Of a DNA stretch of 24,212 nucleotides, positions 22,061-24,212 are shown in pieces. This DNA is from a virus: positions 1 to 24,212 of the IMG/VR virus record IMGVR_UViG_3300034107_000256; one strand, written 5' to 3'. Made by a program: the position numbers and the translations under genes. Under the pieces are notes generated by a model. That model searched no databases and was not told the DNA's origin. It saw only the letters and a program-made list of their open reading frames with translations. How positions within the stretch are numbered: the first letter of the stretch is position 1; the number at the start of each line of letters is the position of its first letter.

Positions 22061-22336
22061 TTATTTGTTTTTATTAGGGTTAAAATTTTCAGCACCATCA
22101 AACCAACCTTCTTTATAAGCCATATTTATTTTATCTTCATAAAATGCAATTGCTTGGTTCTTAAAATCCATTTTACCTTTCATATAAGCCTTTTCAATTT
22201 CCTCGTCATACATTTTCTTTGCCTCATTCAAAGCATCGACAATGGCTTTGTATTCTGATTCGTAAAACTCGGAGGCGTCCAATACCTTATCGTAAAAGTA
22301 TTCCAACGACGTTTCTTTTTCTTCTTGGTTTTCCAT
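22061..22336 (-). CDS. Charged hypothetical protein
   Basis: 91 residues from the ATG at 22336 with leader CAAAACAAAAGAACC; a longer frame starting at 22402 would read through a terminator-like hairpin and is not chosen. The protein is acidic and helical (EYKAIVDALNEAKKMYDEEI, EDKINMAYKEGWFDGAENF). No family recognised. Its C-terminal NPNKNK codons provide the A-rich leader of the nuclease gene 2 bases downstream. Confidence 0.75.
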   Translation of the reverse strand: MENQEEKETSLEYFYDKVLDASEFYESEYKAIVDALNEAKKMYDEEIEKAYMKGKMDFKNQAIAFYEDKINMAYKEGWFDGAENFNPNKNK

Positions 22337-22360
22337 GGTTCTTTTGTTTTGCGGCGCGGT

Positions 22361-22388
22361 AAAACCCCAGCCATGTTTCAGGCTGGGG
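22361..22388 (-). terminator. Perfect 8-bp hairpin after the 22408-22866 gene
   Basis: CCCCAGCC (22365-22372) pairs perfectly with GGCTGGGG (22381-22388), loop of 8. On the - strand only T4 (22364-22361) follows, so it is probably a partial terminator or a transcript-stabilising hairpin inside the array. Confidence 0.6.
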
Positions 22389-22407
22389 AAAAAACGTACC
22401 AAATTGA

Positions 22408-22866
22408 TTAAAAATATTTTCCGATTTGAATAAAGATCGTGGCGGCGGCTGGTTGCGCCTGGGCAGGCTCCAGCCCCGAGGCTTGCAACTGGTGAAATAT
22501 GTCAGCATAAACCGAAGTCATTAACGTCGCCTTTTCCGTGATTTCCTCAGGTGTCATTTTACCGTTGCTTTTAGGGGGTACATTTGCCGCCTGCTGCACG
22601 TTTGCGCCTTCGGTGGGTGTTTGTACCTTTTCAGGTATTTCGTTCGCTGTAAGCATATCGAATGCGACTTTATAACTTTTGCCGTCGTGGATAATGGTGA
22701 CGGCGTCGTCTTTCTTCAATGCCATTAACTTTGTATCGTCTGCTTTTCCGTAAACGCGCGCCTCAGTGCCGTTGTCCAATGTAATGACGGCGTTAATGGA
22801 TGGTCCGTATTGACCTTCGAACACTTTGCCCGCCGTGTATTTAACCTTGCCTTTTAGAATATTCAT
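22408..22866 (-). CDS. Possible OB-fold (ssDNA-binding-like) protein
   Basis: 152 residues from the ATG at 22866 (the frame extends to 22923, but the ATG lies inside the upstream gene's final codons as is usual here). Residues 1-72 are all-beta with glycine turns (GKVKYTAGKVFEGQYGPSIN, AVITLDNGTEARVYGKADDT, AVTIIHDGKSYKVAF), the pattern of a small OB fold. Residues 75-105 form a flexible, Gln/Pro-rich linker (VQTPTEGANVQQAANVPPK). The end is a helical part, MTPEEITEKATLMTSVYADI, then TIFIQIGKYF. A ssDNA-binding or recombination accessory role is inferred. Confidence 0.7.
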   Translation of the reverse strand: MNILKGKVKYTAGKVFEGQYGPSINAVITLDNGTEARVYGKADDTKLMALKKDDAVTIIHDGKSYKVAFDMLTANEIPEKVQTPTEGANVQQAANVPPKSNGKMTPEEITEKATLMTSVYADIFHQLQASGLEPAQAQPAAATIFIQIGKYF

Positions 22867-23101
22867 GACCCATATTAATTTGAAAATTTTGAGAATCGTA
22901 CCACATTTGTTTTTTGTGGTCACTTATTGCCTTCCAGTCTATTTCCTGATCGTATTTTATTTTCTTACCCGTCCAAAAGTATTTTTCTATTTCACCCACT
23001 CCGCGTTCCCTCCACCATTTTTTCAGGTGAAGGGGTTCAACGATATGCGAAGGGCAAATACTCAATGAGGCATTGAGCGCGAAGTCTTGTATATTAATCA
23101 T
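22841..23101 (-). CDS. Hypothetical protein
   Basis: 86 residues from the ATG at 23101, which overlaps the upstream stop as ATGA; a longer frame from 23125 is less likely. It has a Trp-rich segment (LHLKKWWRERGVGEIEKYFW) and basic middle. It overlaps the next gene by 26 bases. No family recognised. Confidence 0.75.
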   Translation of the reverse strand: MINIQDFALNASLSICPSHIVEPLHLKKWWRERGVGEIEKYFWTGKKIKYDQEIDWKAISDHKKQMWYDSQNFQINMGHEYSKRQG

Positions 23102-23448
23102 CTTGCTGCGGTTATTTGTTGGCATTTAATAATAGCGATTTTGCAACGAGCAATTATTTCAATTCTTAACTTATTTATACCAGTATCCAATGCTTTTTCT
23201 TCTTTACTTTCCATGTTTTGTAATATTGTTTTAATCATGTCAAGATAATGGTCATGATTGGACTCCTTATGAAATATTACATAAGCCTCAATTATACGCT
23301 GGGCGTAAATCCAAAAGTCTAACACCGTTAAAAAGTCGGCGCGCGCCTCATTCCTTAATCTTTCGTTTTCGCCTTCAAGATACTTGATTCTCAACTCGTA
23401 ATAACGGGTAAGCGCGTTGTCGGTTAATGTGGTTTTTAAAGCTTCCAT
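23098..23448 (-). CDS. Coiled-coil hypothetical protein
   Basis: 116 residues, helical throughout; the first part (YELRIKYLEGENERLRNEAR) is coiled-coil-like, and the C-terminal part is amphipathic (ALDTGINKLRIEIIARCKIA). Leader TTTAAAAACAAACCAAAAA before the ATG. No family recognised. Stop overlaps the next ATG (ATGA). Confidence 0.72.
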   Translation of the reverse strand: MEALKTTLTDNALTRYYELRIKYLEGENERLRNEARADFLTVLDFWIYAQRIIEAYVIFHKESNHDHYLDMIKTILQNMESKEEKALDTGINKLRIEIIARCKIAIIKCQQITAAR

Positions 23449-23462
23449 TTTTTGGTTTGTTT

Positions 23463-23726
23463 TTAAAGTGATTGATTTGTTAAAATTGTCCAGTCCATTT
23501 CATTCTCAGCTACAAGGGGCATGAGATTGTAACGGGTGATTTTTGGATATAATTCAAGGTCAATGTCCGCTGGCTCAAATGTCCAGCCGTGTATCTCCAT
23601 GTTATCCTCAGGCGAATGCGGTGACGTTTGCCCGTACAAGCCGAAGCCGTGGGAAAAAGTCACGTGTACAAAGTGACCTTTCTTTTTATCGATGGTACAT
23701 TTGCATGTGTATTTTGTAATATTCAT
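23463..23726 (-). CDS. Hypothetical protein
   Basis: 87 residues, with a CKCTIDKKKGHFVHVTFSHG N-terminal portion and HGWTFEPADIDLELYPKITR later. Histidine and aromatic residues are frequent, but the two cysteines do not form a zinc motif with other clear ligands. No family recognised. It lies between two small genes of the same array. Confidence 0.7.
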   Translation of the reverse strand: MNITKYTCKCTIDKKKGHFVHVTFSHGFGLYGQTSPHSPEDNMEIHGWTFEPADIDLELYPKITRYNLMPLVAENEMDWTILTNQSL

Positions 23727-23753
23727 TTTGGTAAGTTTTTAAAGGTGGAAAAA

Positions 23754-23770
23754 TGGAGTGGTTAGCTCCA
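23754..23770 (-). terminator. Weak attenuator-like hairpin
   Basis: TGGAG (23754-23758) and CTCCA (23766-23770) form a 5-bp stem whose loop contains the stop of the 23762-23980 gene; T5 follows on the - strand. A short stem, so only a possible attenuator after the first gene of this unit. Confidence 0.3.
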
Positions 23771-23980
23771 TGATTCTTGAACCTTTTTAATGTCCTGGTC
23801 TAATTTGTTTAGATACTCATTTGCCATTCTTGCAACTATTGGCATTTTATTTGCCTCCCATTCTTCGTCGGTGCAACCCTGAGATTTTACCGCGTGGTAA
23901 ACAGTTTTTACAAATGCTGCATCGGCTACTAATTCGTGAACCTTGTCAAAGTGGTTTTTTAATTCATTCATTGTCATCAT
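23762..23980 (-). CDS. Hypothetical protein, first gene of its unit
   Basis: 72 residues, directly behind promoter module C. Helical and acidic (ELKNHFDKVHELVADAAFVK, DEEWEANKMPIVARMANEY). The start could be the first, second or fourth codon (MMTM). No family recognised; its position as promoter-proximal gene fits an early phage protein. Confidence 0.72.
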   Translation of the reverse strand: MMTMNELKNHFDKVHELVADAAFVKTVYHAVKSQGCTDEEWEANKMPIVARMANEYLNKLDQDIKKVQESWS

Positions 23981-24000
23981 GATAATTGGCTTTTGTTATT

Positions 24001-24060
24001 TTCAATACGTAAATTTAAATATAATTATTTGAATAAAAAAATATTTACAAAAATAAATTA
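24001..24060 (-). promoter_or_regulatory. Promoter/operator module C
   Basis: On the - strand TTTG (24051-24048) is followed by TATATTTA (24023-24016), a weak TAnnTTTG-like -7. GTAAAT (24009-24014) and ATTTAC (24043-24048) again span 40 bp. The module abuts a terminator on its upstream side and serves the array starting at 23980. Confidence 0.68.
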
Positions 24061-24092
24061 AAAAAAAGTGAGGCATAATTTCTATGCCCCAC
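24060..24092 (-). terminator. Intrinsic terminator of the gene at the right edge
   Basis: GTGAGGCATA (24068-24077) pairs with TATGCCCCAC (24083-24092); the single mismatch becomes a G-U pair in - strand RNA. T8 (24067-24060) follows on the - strand. It ends the transcript from the right edge, just before promoter module C. Confidence 0.85.
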
Positions 24093-24116
24093 CAAAACAA
24101 AACCAAATTATGAAAC

Positions 24117-24212
24117 TTATCTTAGCAACACCTTGCGCCAGACGGCTAACTTGTAAGCAAGTGCGCGGGCACGGGGCATATTTCCTTCTTCAATTTTCCT
24201 CATGTGGTTCTT
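24117..24212 (-). CDS. C-terminal end of an unidentified protein, 5'-truncated
   Basis: A - strand frame is open from the window edge (base 24212) to TAA at 24119-24117, giving 31 residues ending in ALAYKLAVWRKVLLR. It is basic and ends 25 bases upstream of the terminator at 24060-24092, which supports it as a real gene end. Methionines at residues 4 and 12 could be starts, so it might also be a complete short gene, but the frame continues off the window. Function unknown. Confidence 0.5.
   Translation of the reverse strand, partial: KNHMRKIEEGNMPRARALAYKLAVWRKVLLR

Noticed and set aside
22337-22402. N-terminal extension of the 22061-22336 gene
   Set aside because: It would read through the hairpin at 22361-22388; the ATG at 22336 has the usual leader.
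1-24212. CRISPR arrays, tRNA or rRNA genes, insertion sequences, integrase, attachment sites
   Set aside because: I found no regular spaced repeats, no cloverleaf-like sequence, no transposase or integrase motifs, and no direct repeat pair fitting an attachment site.

Overview
The window looks like part of the genome of a tailed phage (or prophage) of a Bacteroidota host, probably of the flavobacterial/sphingobacterial/chitinophagal kind. Reasons: AT-rich DNA with A-rich rather than Shine-Dalgarno translation leaders, exported proteins whose signal peptides end in the Bacteroidota-like 'FAQ', a TTTG/near-TAnnTTTG promoter, and capsid, portal and tape-measure proteins in dense, overlapping gene arrays. 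Integrase, repressor, replicase and terminase are not visible, so lifestyle and packaging type cannot be decided here.

Left arm (1-15464, all + strand, late functions): a 5'-truncated tail-tip/baseplate-like protein, the tape measure protein, two small proteins, a ClpP-type prohead protease fused to a scaffold-like tail, a decoration-like protein, the major capsid protein, a probable tail tube protein, a small protein, the portal, a head-tail adaptor, a tail-fibre-like protein with a buried signal peptide, a second exported protein, a holin, a small protein and a zinc amidase endolysin. The order is unusual: tail tip and tape measure come before the capsid genes, and the portal follows the capsid.

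Right arm (24212-15467, all - strand, probably early/middle functions): a dense array of mostly small genes read towards the late arm. Recognisable products are a RuvC-like resolvase, a membrane-anchored glucosaminidase-like protein, a dCTP deaminase, a dATP/dGTP diphosphohydrolase-like protein, a PD-(D/E)XK nuclease and a possible OB-fold protein. Three short genes (15803-15901, 19779-19928, 19928-20056) were found by reading the sequence directly. The two arms converge at a terminator at 15467-15495.

Regulation: three intergenic modules (17860-17911, 19654-19712, 24001-24060) share an A/T core. In each, inverted GTAAAT/ATTTAC boxes have exactly the same 40-bp outer span and bracket a Bacteroidota-like promoter. 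Two of them abut intrinsic terminators, so the right arm is divided into transcription units by terminator-promoter junctions. A-rich leaders of the AAACAAAACAAA type precede many genes and are often encoded within the lysine/asparagine-rich C-terminus of the gene upstream. The repeated promoter/operator module and the exported fibre pair are the most novel-looking signals in the window.
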